From: Lachnospiraceae bacterium
GTDB taxonomy: Bacteria; Bacillota; Clostridia; Lachnospirales; Anaerotignaceae
Assembly: GCA_003543235.1 (NCBI GenBank)
Contig: DPJA01000039.1
Span: forward strand, 62,001-126,000
DNA length: 64,000 bases
Direction of reading: 5' to 3'
The position numbers were made by a program, and so were the translations under genes. The stretch's first letter is position 1, and every line of letters starts with the position of its first letter. The notes beneath the pieces are model-generated. The model saw nothing but the letters and a program-made list of their open reading frames with translations. It made no database searches and was not told the DNA's origin. Below are positions 51,479 to 61,671 of this stretch, one piece after another.

Positions 51479-53236
51479 CTATTCCTCGGGCATACCCGAA
51501 TATACAAAACCCTTTTTTGCATCCACCGTTATAAGCGTTCCATCTTTAATGAGGTTAGTTACTTTATCATTGCAGATAACAACAGGAATATCAAGTGCAC
51601 GCCCAACTATTTCAGCATGGATATTTTCAGTATAGTCAATTGGTCCAACTACAATTGCAGATGCTTTTTTTGCAAACGGCATAAGGTCATTACAAGTAGC
51701 TGTAGTTACCAGTATATCTCCTTTTTTAAACCTCTTATGTGCTTCGCCAAGAACTTTTACAATTGTCGCCTTGCCTGAAGCACGTTTTGTGCCTACCCCA
51801 ACACCCTTGCATATAACGTCACCAACAATTCCAACACGCATAGTGTTTGTTGAGCCTGAAACACCAACAGGCACGCCAACAGCAATTACAACTGTGTCAC
51901 CATTAACGGCAAGTCCACTTTTAACTGCTGTTTCCATAGCCAATTCAAAAACCTTAGAGTTATCCAAAATTTCTTTCAAAAGAACAGGTTTGCATCCCCA
52001 AACTAGGTTAAGTTGTCGCCAAACTTTTTGATTAAAACTGCTTGCGGCAATTGGGCAGGATGGCTTAAATTTTGAAATCATACGGGCAGTAAAGCCTGAT
52101 TTTGTAACAGTTACAATGCAAGTTGTGTTAAGCTCTGCTGCTGTGGTACACGCCGCATAACTTATAGCATTTGTTATATTTGTTTGCTCTGGCGAAAACT
52201 GCTGACGAAGCCTTTTAATATAATTTATACTGCTTTCAGTAGTAAAAGCAATACGTGCCATAGTAGAAACACTTTCCACTGGGTATTTTCCCTGTGCTGT
52301 TTCCCCACTAAGCATAATGGCATCACTTCCATCAAAAATAGCATTTGCAACGTCGTTTGCCTCTGCACGAGTTGGGCGTGGGTTTGTTGCCATGCTTTCA
52401 AGCATCTGTGTTGCTGTAATTACTGGTTTGCTAAACGAATTAGCTCTTTTAATCAAATCCTTCTGCACAAGAGGAACTTCCTCAATAGGTATCTCCACTC
52501 CAAGGTCACCACGTGCAACCATTATACCATCGGCAACGTCAAGTATTTCTTCTATATTGTTAACACCCTCACGGTTTTCAATTTTGGCAATAATATTAAT
52601 ATCATCGCCGCCATTTTCCTCCAGTACCCGTCTTATATTAACAACATCTTTAGCATTTCTTATAAATGAAGCTGCAATATAGTCAAAATCCATTTTTATG
52701 CCAAACTTTATGTCCTCTATGTCCCTTTGGGTAAGGGCTGGTAAATTAACATATACGTCTGGCACATTTACGCCTTTATTGGAGCTTAAAAATCCGCCAT
52801 TTATAACTTCGCATTCAATATCCGTATCTGTAAGGCGAAGCACCTTCAGCTCCACAAGACCATCATCTAAAAGCACACGACTATTTTTATTAAGGTCATT
52901 AGGTAAATTTTCATAGGTCACACTTACAATTTTTTCGTCGCCCACCACATCATTTGTTGTAAGGGTAAAAATGCTGCCTGGCTCAAGATAAACTTTGGTT
53001 TTGGCAAATTTTTTAATCCTTATTTCAGGACCTTTTGTATCCAATATCAAAGGTATTGGTGCATTCAACTCCTTACGTGCTTCTTTAAGGTCATTAATAA
53101 GCACCTCGTGGGTTTCGTAAGTTCCGTGGGAAAAATTTATTCTTGCTGCATCCATTCCATTTTCAATCAGTTCCTTAATCTTTTCTTTGGAATTTGTTGC
53201 TGGTCCAAGTGTACAAACTATTTTTGTTTTTCTCAT
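51479..53236 (-). CDS. pyk: Pyruvate kinase with C-terminal PEP-utiliser-type domain
   Basis: 585 residues. Core A/B/C domains (1-475) with KIVCTLGPATNS, the EN/RG metal site IAKIENREGV and MVARGDLG, and the TATQMLESM block. An extra C-terminal domain (about 485-585; GDILVTTATCNDLMPFAKKASAIV) resembles the mobile domain of PEP-utilising enzymes, as in Bacillus and Geobacillus pyruvate kinases, but lacks the phospho-histidine. It makes ATP and pyruvate from PEP and ADP. It follows dnaE by 46 bases. Confidence 0.96.
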   Translation of the reverse strand: MRKTKIVCTLGPATNSKEKIKELIENGMDAARINFSHGTYETHEVLINDLKEARKELNAPIPLILDTKGPEIRIKKFAKTKVYLEPGSIFTLTTNDVVGDEKIVSVTYENLPNDLNKNSRVLLDDGLVELKVLRLTDTDIECEVINGGFLSSNKGVNVPDVYVNLPALTQRDIEDIKFGIKMDFDYIAASFIRNAKDVVNIRRVLEENGGDDINIIAKIENREGVNNIEEILDVADGIMVARGDLGVEIPIEEVPLVQKDLIKRANSFSKPVITATQMLESMATNPRPTRAEANDVANAIFDGSDAIMLSGETAQGKYPVESVSTMARIAFTTESSINYIKRLRQQFSPEQTNITNAISYAACTTAAELNTTCIVTVTKSGFTARMISKFKPSCPIAASSFNQKVWRQLNLVWGCKPVLLKEILDNSKVFELAMETAVKSGLAVNGDTVVIAVGVPVGVSGSTNTMRVGIVGDVICKGVGVGTKRASGKATIVKVLGEAHKRFKKGDILVTTATCNDLMPFAKKASAIVVGPIDYTENIHAEIVGRALDIPVVICNDKVTNLIKDGTLITVDAKKGFVYSGMPEE

Positions 53237-53282
53237 TTTTTCTATCCTCCTCTATTATACATTTATATTGTAATAGCCAAAG

Positions 53283-56200
53283 TTATTTTTCTCGCAGTAC
53301 AACGCTATTTTCTCCAAGCATTTGTTTCACTTCTGCCATAAATTTGTCAGATGGATTTATCCAACTGCTTTTTGGTGCAATAAGCATTTCTCCTGTTTGT
53401 GCATTTCTCACTCTAACGGGAACTCTGCCATTATATGTTTTAAGCAATGGCATAAGTTCTTTAAGTCCTTCTGCATTTTCAACTTTAAGAAACAATACCC
53501 GTGTTTCATTTGCCTCTTCAATGTCTTGTACTGTTAAGGGCAAAATTTTCTCTGCAATTATTTTACCGTTCTCGCCCTCAGCGGTCTGGACACGGCCTTC
53601 TACAATCACTATGCCGTCCTCGGTAATGAAATCCTGCACCTTTTCATATGTGTTAGGGAAAACTACAACCTCCACAACACCGTGCATATCCTCCACCTTA
53701 ATAAACGCCATAACCTTATTGTTTCGGGTGTATTTAACAGTTTTTTCGGTTACTATACCACCATATTTTACACGTTGTTCGTCAATAACCTTTGTTTCAC
53801 GTTCCTCATCGTCACTGTCAATAATATCCAAGCTGGAACAACTTACTTTTCTTCTTATGACGCTTTCGTATTCTGCCAACGGATGCCCGCTTACATAAAT
53901 ACTTAGCACTTCCTTCTCCATAGCAAGTTTATCCTTTTGAGAGTATTCCGAAATATCGGGAAAGCTATCCACAAAACTCGCCTCTATGTTTTCTTCCGAA
54001 CCCATGGTGAGGGCAAACAAATCCATCTGCCCTGCTATATTATTTTTTCTTGCAGAAGTAATACCGTCTAAAACGCCTTTATAAACCGCCATATATTGAC
54101 TTCGGTTTCCTCCAAAACTGTCAAAAGCACCCGCCTTTATAAAGCTTTCTATGGCACGCTTGTTAAGCTCCTTTTGGTCCATACGTTTAAGAAAATCTGT
54201 TAAACTTCTAAATGCACCTGCATTTTCTCTTTCCTTAACAATGGCATTAATTGTGCCACGCCCAACACTTTTTATTGCCGCAAGACCAAAACGGATTTTT
54301 CCCTCAGATACAGAAAAGGTTGGATACCCCTCATTTATATCTGGCGGCAAAAGACCAATGCCCATTTTTTTGCATTCTTCAATATATCCCGAAACCTTAG
54401 GCGAATTATCCATAACAGACGTCATAAGTGCCGCCATAAATTCCACTGGATAATGGGCTTTCAGCCATGCGGTTTGATACCCAACAACAGCATAACAGGC
54501 AGCATGGCTTTTGTTAAAGGCATACTTCGCAAAATCTGTCATATCGTCAAATATTTTTTCTGCCGCCTCTGCTGGTATTCCATTTTCAACACAACCGCTA
54601 ACGCCCTGTGTGCCATAAACAAAGTTTTTTCTCTCCTCAGCCATTACTGATGCTTTTTTCTTGCTCATTGCACGGCGTACAAGGTCGCTTCGCCCAAGGC
54701 TGTAGCCAGCCAAATCACGCACTATCTGCATTACCTGCTCTTGATAAACTATACAGCCATAGGTAGGCTCCAATATATTTTCCAAAGCTGGATGTGTATA
54801 CTGTATATTGTTGGCATTGTTTTTTCCCTTAATATATTTTGGAATAAAATCCATAGGTCCTGGTCGGTAAAGAGAAATCCCTGCTATTAAATCTTCTAAC
54901 CTAGATGGCATAAGTTCTTTCATAAAGGACTTCATTCCAGCACTTTCCAATTGAAAAATGCCCTCTGTTTTTCCTTGGGAAATAAGTTCATAAACCTTTT
55001 TGTCATTATCGGGAATTTTATCCATATCAAGTTGTATGCCATGAATACGTTTAATTTCTTTAACAGCATTTTGTATTACCGTAAGGGTTCTAAGACCCAA
55101 AAAGTCCATTTTAAGTATACCAAGTTCTTCTAAAATAGTCATTGTATACTGCGTGGTTATTGCCCCATCATTGCTGTTAAGTGGAATATATTCCATTACA
55201 GGCTCTCGGCATATAACCACACCTGCCGCATGGGTAGACGCATGGCGAGGAAGTCCCTCAAGCCTCGAACTCATATCTATAAGATTTTTTACGCTTTCCT
55301 CTGTTTCATAAAGCTCTCTAAGCTCAGGATTCATGGTAAGGGCTTTTTTTATAGTTATACCCAATTCAAAAGGTATCATCTTGCTAACTCTGTCCACTTC
55401 TGCATAGGGCATAGCAAGTGCACGCCCAACGTCCTTTATAGCCGCCCTTGCCGCAAGTGTTCCAAAGGTTATAATTTGAGCAACATGGTCATCACCATAT
55501 TTACGTATAACGTAATCTATAACCTCCTGCCGACGTTCGTAACAGAAGTCCACGTCAATATCGGGCATACTAACTCGTTCAGGATTAAGAAAACGCTCAA
55601 AAATAAGATTATATTTAATTGGGTCAATGGTTGTTATGGAAAGGCAATAGCTTACTATGCTGCCTGCCGCACTGCCACGCCCTGGGCCAACAATAATGTC
55701 GTTGTCCTTTGCAAATTTTATAAAATCCCACACTATCAAAAAGTAGTCTACGTAGCCCATTGTTTCAATAGTGCTAAGTTCATACTCCAGCCTTTGTCTA
55801 AGGCTTTCCTCCGCATTTGGATACAATCGTTGAAAGCCCTCACTACAAAGCTCCCGAAGATACTGAGGTGCCGTTTTTCCGTCAGGCACATCAAAACGTG
55901 GCAATTTAAGGTCATGGAAAGTGAACTCCACATTGCATCTTTGGGCTATCTTATTTGTATTTTCCAATGCTTCCTTTGCATAAGGAAAAAGGCTATACAT
56001 TTCATTTGCACTTTTCAAATAAAACTGGTCACCCTCATATCGCATTCTGTCTTCATCGTTAACAGTTTTGCCTGTTTGTATACAAAGTAAAATATCGTGA
56101 GGCACAGCATCCTCACGGTAAATGTAGTGGCTGTCGTTAGTGGCAATCATAGGCATTCCTGTTTCCTCATGAATACGCAAAAGCTGTTGATTAACTATTT

Positions 56201-56762
56201 TTTGCTCACTCATTCCATGGTCTTGTAATTCCAAAAAGAAATTACCCTTGCCAAAAACCGCCTCATATTCCAGTGCGGTTTCCTTTGCCTTTTTGTAATT
56301 GCTTTGCAAAATTGCCCTAGACACTGGTCCTGCAAGGCAAGCACTGCTAGCAATAATACCCTTGTGATATTTTTTAAGTAAGTCCAAATCCACCCTTGGT
56401 TTATAGTAAAAACCGTCTATAAATCCATAGGATACTATTTTAATAAGATTCTGATACCCTTCGTTGCTTTCTGCCAAAAGCACCAAATGATAGTAGTTAA
56501 AACCTGCACTATTGTCCTTTATAAGACGTGATGAGGGTGCAACATATACCTCGCAGCCAATAATAGGCTTAATGCCAACTTCCTTTGCCGCCTTATAAAA
56601 CTCCACTGCTCCATACATTGCACCGTGGTCAGTAATGGCAAGGCTTTCCATGCCAAGTTCCTTTGCCCTTGCCACCAATTCCTTTATTTTTGCCGAGCCA
56701 TCCAGAAGGCTATATTCTGTATGCACGTGCAGATGTGTAAATTGTTTGGTTTCTATTTCCAT
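53283..56762 (-). CDS. dnaE: DNA polymerase III subunit alpha (DnaE)
   Basis: 1159 residues. PHP domain at the start (HLHVHTEYSLLDG, TDHGAMYG), polymerase palm with the catalytic aspartates in PDIDVDFCYERR, GRGSAAGS fingers region, then HhH and OB domains in the last 400 residues. The frame is open seven codons upstream, but AAGGAGG is eight bases before the ATG at 56762. No 3'-5' exonuclease insertion, so it is DnaE, not PolC. Heads the dnaE-pyk-rubredoxin run. Confidence 0.96.
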   Translation of the reverse strand: MEIETKQFTHLHVHTEYSLLDGSAKIKELVARAKELGMESLAITDHGAMYGAVEFYKAAKEVGIKPIIGCEVYVAPSSRLIKDNSAGFNYYHLVLLAESNEGYQNLIKIVSYGFIDGFYYKPRVDLDLLKKYHKGIIASSACLAGPVSRAILQSNYKKAKETALEYEAVFGKGNFFLELQDHGMSEQKIVNQQLLRIHEETGMPMIATNDSHYIYREDAVPHDILLCIQTGKTVNDEDRMRYEGDQFYLKSANEMYSLFPYAKEALENTNKIAQRCNVEFTFHDLKLPRFDVPDGKTAPQYLRELCSEGFQRLYPNAEESLRQRLEYELSTIETMGYVDYFLIVWDFIKFAKDNDIIVGPGRGSAAGSIVSYCLSITTIDPIKYNLIFERFLNPERVSMPDIDVDFCYERRQEVIDYVIRKYGDDHVAQIITFGTLAARAAIKDVGRALAMPYAEVDRVSKMIPFELGITIKKALTMNPELRELYETEESVKNLIDMSSRLEGLPRHASTHAAGVVICREPVMEYIPLNSNDGAITTQYTMTILEELGILKMDFLGLRTLTVIQNAVKEIKRIHGIQLDMDKIPDNDKKVYELISQGKTEGIFQLESAGMKSFMKELMPSRLEDLIAGISLYRPGPMDFIPKYIKGKNNANNIQYTHPALENILEPTYGCIVYQEQVMQIVRDLAGYSLGRSDLVRRAMSKKKASVMAEERKNFVYGTQGVSGCVENGIPAEAAEKIFDDMTDFAKYAFNKSHAACYAVVGYQTAWLKAHYPVEFMAALMTSVMDNSPKVSGYIEECKKMGIGLLPPDINEGYPTFSVSEGKIRFGLAAIKSVGRGTINAIVKERENAGAFRSLTDFLKRMDQKELNKRAIESFIKAGAFDSFGGNRSQYMAVYKGVLDGITSARKNNIAGQMDLFALTMGSEENIEASFVDSFPDISEYSQKDKLAMEKEVLSIYVSGHPLAEYESVIRRKVSCSSLDIIDSDDEERETKVIDEQRVKYGGIVTEKTVKYTRNNKVMAFIKVEDMHGVVEVVVFPNTYEKVQDFITEDGIVIVEGRVQTAEGENGKIIAEKILPLTVQDIEEANETRVLFLKVENAEGLKELMPLLKTYNGRVPVRVRNAQTGEMLIAPKSSWINPSDKFMAEVKQMLGENSVVLREK

Positions 56763-56931
56763 TGTACAGCCTCCTTCTTTCATTAATTTAATATTATAAC
56801 CTTAAACAAAAAAAAAAGCCATGTATACTTTGTTTTAAACAATTTACATCCTTATTTATCAAAAAGTTTGTTTTTGCATAAAAAGAAGAGGCCCAGAATA
56901 TATATCTGTGACCCTATCTATAAAACTAACA

Positions 56932-57285
56932 TTAATTTTCACTTTCAACACATATAGATTCGCATGCTTTTGAATAAAGCAGACATATCCGTTCAAAAAT
57001 ATCGTCCAAATTATTGAATTCTTTATTCTTTAACTTTACAACAAGTTCTCCGCAACTATTAAAAAGCTCTGTCATGCTGAGGTTACCTGTAACCCCCTTA
57101 AGCGTATGTATATATTTAAGCACATCTTCGTAGTTCTTTTCAGCCATTGCTTTTTTAGCACAGCTGAGGTTTTCATCATCAATAAATTTTCTTAAATACT
57201 TTTCATATAGCTCCGCACTTCCTGCAAACCTTCTCACACCTGAAAGGCAATCTATCCCTGCATTTTTCAAATTTTTTTCGTTCAT
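56932..57285 (-). CDS. Orphan histidine phosphotransfer (Hpt) protein
   Basis: 117 residues, helical. The Hpt motif IHTLKGVTGNL gives H60 as the phospho-acceptor. Single-domain Hpt proteins relay phosphate between hybrid kinases and response regulators; no partner is encoded nearby. GGGGGAC precedes the ATG. It has its own unit 169 bases upstream of dnaE. Confidence 0.85.
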   Translation of the reverse strand: MNEKNLKNAGIDCLSGVRRFAGSAELYEKYLRKFIDDENLSCAKKAMAEKNYEDVLKYIHTLKGVTGNLSMTELFNSCGELVVKLKNKEFNNLDDIFERICLLYSKACESICVESEN

Positions 57286-57572
57286 ATGATGTCCCCCTTT
57301 TTAAATTTTAACCAATAATAATCTTATTTAAATTTAAGTAAAATAGTACCATGAAATACATAATTTCTCAATGTATTTATTGACATAATTTTATCTTTTT
57401 TGCGTGTGTTCTTTAAGAAAAAATTATTTCTTTCCACATTTATTTTACATTATGCTAAAAACCTTTCTTTTTACTTAATTAACCTGCATTGTTGTTGCAT
57501 TATACTCTTAAAGGGTCTATACTTCTTTGATAAATATATATGGCATTCAGCTTGTGAAGGGAGTATTTTTAC
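57286..57572. other. Divergent intergenic region, no clear element
   Basis: 287 bases of very AT-rich sequence between the Hpt gene and the EamA gene. It must hold both promoters; a TATACT at about 57505 is a possible -10 for the rightward gene but no good -35 was found. No RNA gene, repeat or small ORF with a ribosome binding site was recognised. Confidence 0.5.
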
Positions 57573-58523
57573 ATGGAAAGCAACTCAATTAAAGGACATT
57601 TATTTGCAATTTTTACAGTTATAGTTTGGGGCACAACCTTTATTGCCACAAAAATTTTACTTAAAGAATTAACTCCAATAGAAATTTTATTTATACGTTT
57701 TGTACTAGGTTTTATTGCTTTAACTCTTTTTTCTCCAAAGCGTCTAGGCTTTACAAAGAAGGCACACGAAGTTCTTTTCATGGCTGCTGGGCTTTGCGGT
57801 GTTACTCTATATTTTTTATTAGAAAACATTGCACTTACGTACTCCTTCGCCTCCAATGTTGGCATAATAATTTCAATTGCACCATTTTTTACAGCCATAG
57901 TTTCCCATATCTTTTTGGACAATGAAAAATTTAAGCTGAACTTCATTATTGGCTTTTTGGTTGCCATTACAGGAATAGTTGTTATAAGTCTTAATGGCAG
58001 TGCCGTACTTAAACTTAACCCTATTGGTGATGTATTAACAATACTTGCAGCCCTTGTTTGGGCTTTCTACTCTGTGCTTACAAAAAAGATAAGTTCACTT
58101 CACTATAATACTATTTTAACCACAAGACGTGTGTTTTTTTATGGTATTATATTTATGGTGCCTGCATTGTTTGTTATGGATTTTTCACCAAACTTACAAT
58201 TGTTTACCCAGCCAAAAATTATATTCAACTTGCTCTATTTAGGTCTTGGTGCGTCGGCACTATGCTTTGTTATATGGAACCTTGCAATACGAATGCTTGG
58301 TCCTGTAAAAACCAGCGTTTACATTTATGCCTCACCAGTAGTCACTGTTATAACCTCTGCTCTTGTATTGCATGAGCGTATAACACCAATTGCAGTTATT
58401 GGAACAGCCCTTACCCTTACAGGGCTTATTATAAGTGAACTTAAAATTGGGAAAGCAAAAGAAAATGAAGAACAAGCCCTTGAGGGTATTGACCTGCTTC
58501 CGCCACAAGGTATTCAACCTTAA
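57573..58523 (+). CDS. EamA/DMT-family transporter
   Basis: 316 residues with about ten transmembrane helices in two EamA repeats (about 8-138 and 155-290). IVWGTTFIATKILL, GLCGVTLYFLLENIAL and YIYASPVVTVITSALVLHE are family-typical; exporter substrates in this family include amino acids and metabolites, not assignable here. The C-terminal 25 residues are cytoplasmic and acidic. GGGAG precedes the ATG. Convergent with the traX gene, only 13 bases apart. Confidence 0.87.
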   Translation: MESNSIKGHLFAIFTVIVWGTTFIATKILLKELTPIEILFIRFVLGFIALTLFSPKRLGFTKKAHEVLFMAAGLCGVTLYFLLENIALTYSFASNVGIIISIAPFFTAIVSHIFLDNEKFKLNFIIGFLVAITGIVVISLNGSAVLKLNPIGDVLTILAALVWAFYSVLTKKISSLHYNTILTTRRVFFYGIIFMVPALFVMDFSPNLQLFTQPKIIFNLLYLGLGASALCFVIWNLAIRMLGPVKTSVYIYASPVVTVITSALVLHERITPIAVIGTALTLTGLIISELKIGKAKENEEQALEGIDLLPPQGIQP

Positions 58524-58536
58524 ATTAAGCACTCTT

Positions 58537-59169
58537 TTATAGAAACTTTATCCCAATAAAGTGTATTATCAATAAATGTGCTGGGTAGTATCCATAGAAA
58601 AAATATTTTGGCATTCTCACCCTCAAATTAGGCTTTAAAAGTATAAATGGCAGTGCAAACACCGCAAATCCTTGGGTATATCTAGGGCTTAAAAATGCCG
58701 TCATAATGCTTACTGCTACAAAAAGTATTGAGGCTGCTTTTACGTCTTTATCCATATAATAAAATGCAAGGACACACGCCACACCATAGCCTCCATAGCC
58801 TTTGTTGCAAATAGCCCAGACAAAGGCTACTGCCACTGCCAAAGCTGAATAATGCTTTGTTTCCTGCCTTAAAAGCCCTATTACCACAATACCAAAAAAC
58901 AAATCAAACATTACATTAAGTCCGGTTCCCACAACAAGGGTGTATATTGGCTGTGCTAAAATTCCAAATATCAACATCCTAAGGGCATATTTAAATATAC
59001 TTCTGGTGTACTTCACACCAACGGCTATGTGATATGCAAAAAGTGGAAAAGCAATTCGCCCCACTACTCTAAACCAAAAAATTTGTGGAAACAACAGCAT
59101 TCCTATATGGTCAAAGGTCATTGACACTATGCCAATGACCTTTAAAATATCGTTTCTGTTATTGCTCAT
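58537..59169 (-). CDS. TraX-family integral membrane acyltransferase-like protein
   Basis: 210 residues with about six to eight helices. LKVIGIVSMTFDHIGMLLFP, then GRIAFPLFAYHIAVGVKYT, matches the TraX family named after the F-pilin acetylase; chromosomal copies in Firmicutes have unknown substrates. Its ATG lies inside the last codons of thiY, overlapping by 11 bases, so it is translationally coupled to the thiamine-precursor operon. An upstream TTG is less likely. No separate ribosome binding site is clear. Confidence 0.75.
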   Translation of the reverse strand: MSNNRNDILKVIGIVSMTFDHIGMLLFPQIFWFRVVGRIAFPLFAYHIAVGVKYTRSIFKYALRMLIFGILAQPIYTLVVGTGLNVMFDLFFGIVVIGLLRQETKHYSALAVAVAFVWAICNKGYGGYGVACVLAFYYMDKDVKAASILFVAVSIMTAFLSPRYTQGFAVFALPFILLKPNLRVRMPKYFFYGYYPAHLLIIHFIGIKFL

Positions 59170-60172
59170 ACAAATCAACTACTATATCATCTGAACTTAT
59201 AGTTTTGCTGATTATACCATTATCGTAAAGCCATTGTATATTTTCATCCCACACTGCCTTATCTTGGCTTAAAAACTTAGCGTTTTCTGTTTCCATAATA
59301 GGCACAAGCATATTAATGCTCTTTTTCTCAACATTTTCATCAAGAGGGAAGTTTTCTGCATTTTGGTTTGCAAGCAAAATATCAATTGAACCGTCTGGGT
59401 CATTTTTCATATCCTCAAAGCCTTTTGCTGAAGCACGAAGGAATTTTGTAAGCTTTTCACTTTCATTTTTAACCTGATTTTCACCTGTTACAAAAACGCA
59501 TTCATAATAGTTTGGCATACCATAATCGTTAGGGAAAAAGTAATTTACATCAAAGCCTTCCTCCTGCATCTGTGGTACCTCATGGTTAACAAGACAGCCA
59601 ATAGTTGCATCAACATTGCCTGTTGTCATAGAGCTCATAAGGTCAAAGCCAACGTCTAAGTAATTTACATCCTCATTTTTTCCGCCTGCATTCTCCACCA
59701 AAAACTTAATTATAGATTCACTAAGTTCTGTGCCAGCGTAGCCTACTGTTTTTCCTATAAGATCTTTAGGTTCTGTAATGTTTTTGTCCTTAAGTGAAAG
59801 CACAATATTAAGTGGCTTCTGACAAATAGTTCCTATGGATTTTACAGGTATGTCCTGCTCTACCTTAGCCATAACAAGGTCGTGCATATAATAAATTCCT
59901 ACGTCTGCCTTGCCTGCCGCTGTAAGGGAAATTGCATCATTTGTGTTGGCAGGAAACTGTATGTTAACCTTTAAGCCCTCTTCTTCATAATATCCTTTTT
60001 CAATTGCATTATAAATAAAGGAATGCAAAGCATTTGGATACCAGTCCAAAACCACATTAAATTCCTCTAAGTTTTTTTCATCTGTGCCTGTTGTTGTTTG
60101 TGATTTGTCTGAGGCACAACCAGAAAATAACATAACTGCACTTAACCCTAAAGCCAATAATCTCTTTTTCAT
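59159..60172 (-). CDS. thiY: ThiY-like substrate-binding lipoprotein (NMT1/THI5 family)
   Basis: 337 residues. Lipoprotein signal with lipobox FSGC (C19). The mature part matches the NMT1/THI5-like family: VVLDWYPNALHSFIYNAIEKGY, AGKADVGIYYMHDLVMAK, and TGNVDATIGC. In Bacillus halodurans ThiY captures formylated aminopyrimidine for thiamine salvage. With the permease and ATPase genes and the TPP riboswitch at the operon head, a thiamine pyrimidine precursor is the likely ligand. It is anchored outside the membrane. Confidence 0.88.
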   Translation of the reverse strand: MKKRLLALGLSAVMLFSGCASDKSQTTTGTDEKNLEEFNVVLDWYPNALHSFIYNAIEKGYYEEEGLKVNIQFPANTNDAISLTAAGKADVGIYYMHDLVMAKVEQDIPVKSIGTICQKPLNIVLSLKDKNITEPKDLIGKTVGYAGTELSESIIKFLVENAGGKNEDVNYLDVGFDLMSSMTTGNVDATIGCLVNHEVPQMQEEGFDVNYFFPNDYGMPNYYECVFVTGENQVKNESEKLTKFLRASAKGFEDMKNDPDGSIDILLANQNAENFPLDENVEKKSINMLVPIMETENAKFLSQDKAVWDENIQWLYDNGIISKTISSDDIVVDLYEQ

Positions 60173-60173
60173 A

Positions 60174-60917
60174 TTAAATTTCCTTCCTCCATTTTATACA
60201 CTTTTCCTCTATGTAACCAATAATTGCCACCGACACCATGGCTATGGCACTAAGTAACACTATGGGTGCAAAAACTCCTTCACCGTCCAGCTGTGTCATC
60301 ATTCTCTTACTGAAATATCCCAACCCACTTTGTGCCCCAAGCCACTCTGCGATTGCCGCCCCTATTATACTTAGGGGAATTGCCATTTTTATTGCTGAAA
60401 AAAAGTATGGCAGTGCCGTAGGCACTTTCAGTTTGAAAAATATATCCCATTTTCCTGCACCATAGGTAATAAGCAGTTCTTCCATCTCTCGCTTTGTAGA
60501 CTTAAAACCGTCAAATACCATTATGGTTATAGGAAAAAAAGTTATCAATATTGCTACCAATACCTTGCTCCATATGCTATAGCCAAACCACAGCACAAAA
60601 AGCGGTGCAATTGCAGTTGTAGGTATGGTTTGTGATGCGATTATTATAGGATACAAGGCATTTTCTATTTTTGGACTCATGTCCATAACCACCGCAAGAC
60701 CAATGCCCATAAAAATGGAAATAACAAGTCCAATTATGGTAACGCTCATAGTTGCTGGCATTTGCACAAAAAATAAATTCTCTCTAAGTTCCCATAATTT
60801 AACTAAAATTTGCGTTGGTGCTGGCAAAATATAATGTGCATTTATAATTATTGCAATTACTTGCCACAATATTAAAAGCACGAATGTAAGGAAAATTGCA
60901 GGCAGATTTTTTCTCAT
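60174..60917 (-). CDS. thiX: ThiX-like ABC transporter permease
   Basis: 247 residues with six helices and the permease EAA-type loop (ELLITYGAGKWDIFFKLKVPTALPYFFSAIK). Belongs to the binding-protein-dependent permease class that works with NMT1/THI5-like proteins. Its ATG overlaps the ATPase stop by four bases and the binding-protein gene follows after one base. Confidence 0.88.
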   Translation of the reverse strand: MRKNLPAIFLTFVLLILWQVIAIIINAHYILPAPTQILVKLWELRENLFFVQMPATMSVTIIGLVISIFMGIGLAVVMDMSPKIENALYPIIIASQTIPTTAIAPLFVLWFGYSIWSKVLVAILITFFPITIMVFDGFKSTKREMEELLITYGAGKWDIFFKLKVPTALPYFFSAIKMAIPLSIIGAAIAEWLGAQSGLGYFSKRMMTQLDGEGVFAPIVLLSAIAMVSVAIIGYIEEKCIKWRKEI

Positions 60918-61666
60918 AATTCCACCTTCTGCCTAAGCTGATTAATAAGCATTTCCTTCATATCGGCAATGTCTGACCGTTTCATATCCTCACGACTTCG
61001 TGGATAGCTTAAAGGCACTTCATATTCTTCAAAGTATGTCACAGGTCTGTCTTTAATTATAAATATTTTTTTACTTAGAAACAGTGCCTCCTCAACGTCA
61101 TGGGTTACAAACAAAATAGTTTTTTTATACTTTTGCCACTCACCCACCAACCACTCTTGCAACGAAATTTTTGTTAGTGAGTCCAATGCAGAAAAAGGCT
61201 CGTCCAACAACAACATTTCACTGCCTGTAAGCAAAGTTCTTGCAAATGATGCCCTCTGCTTCATTCCACCTGATAAATCTTTGGGATATTTGTTTCTATA
61301 CTCCCACAAGCCAACCTCTTTAAGCATTTCTTCTACCGTCTGTGCCATTTCAGCTTTGCTTTTCCTTTGTATTTCCATGGGCAGACAAATATTTTTTTCT
61401 ATTGTACGCCAAGGATAAAGCAAATCCTTTTGAGGCATATACGCTGAATAATTTTTTTTAATAGAAATTTCTGCACCATCTACCAAAACCTTGCCTTGCT
61501 GAGGCTTTTCCAATCCGTTTATTAACCGAAAAACCGTACTTTTTCCACAGCCAGATGCACCTATAATGGATATAAACTCACCGTCTTTTACTTTAAAAGA
61601 AAGTCCCTCCATCATATTATAATCATCGCTGCTATATTTAAAGGTTATATTATTAAACTCCAGCAT
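60914..61666 (-). CDS. thiZ: ThiZ-like ABC transporter ATPase
   Basis: 250 residues. Walker A GASGCGKST, Q-loop in YMPQKDLLYPW, signature LSGGMKQR, Walker B MLLLDEPFSALD, H-loop VTHDVEEA. It powers the ThiXY importer. Lies five bases after tenA. Confidence 0.9.
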   Translation of the reverse strand: MLEFNNITFKYSSDDYNMMEGLSFKVKDGEFISIIGASGCGKSTVFRLINGLEKPQQGKVLVDGAEISIKKNYSAYMPQKDLLYPWRTIEKNICLPMEIQRKSKAEMAQTVEEMLKEVGLWEYRNKYPKDLSGGMKQRASFARTLLTGSEMLLLDEPFSALDSLTKISLQEWLVGEWQKYKKTILFVTHDVEEALFLSKKIFIIKDRPVTYFEEYEVPLSYPRSREDMKRSDIADMKEMLINQLRQKVEL

Positions 61667-61671
61667 TCAGT

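Noticed and set aside
51334..51522. Open frame overlapping rubredoxin
   Set aside because: The rubredoxin frame has the cysteine pattern and ribosome binding site; this one is a shadow.
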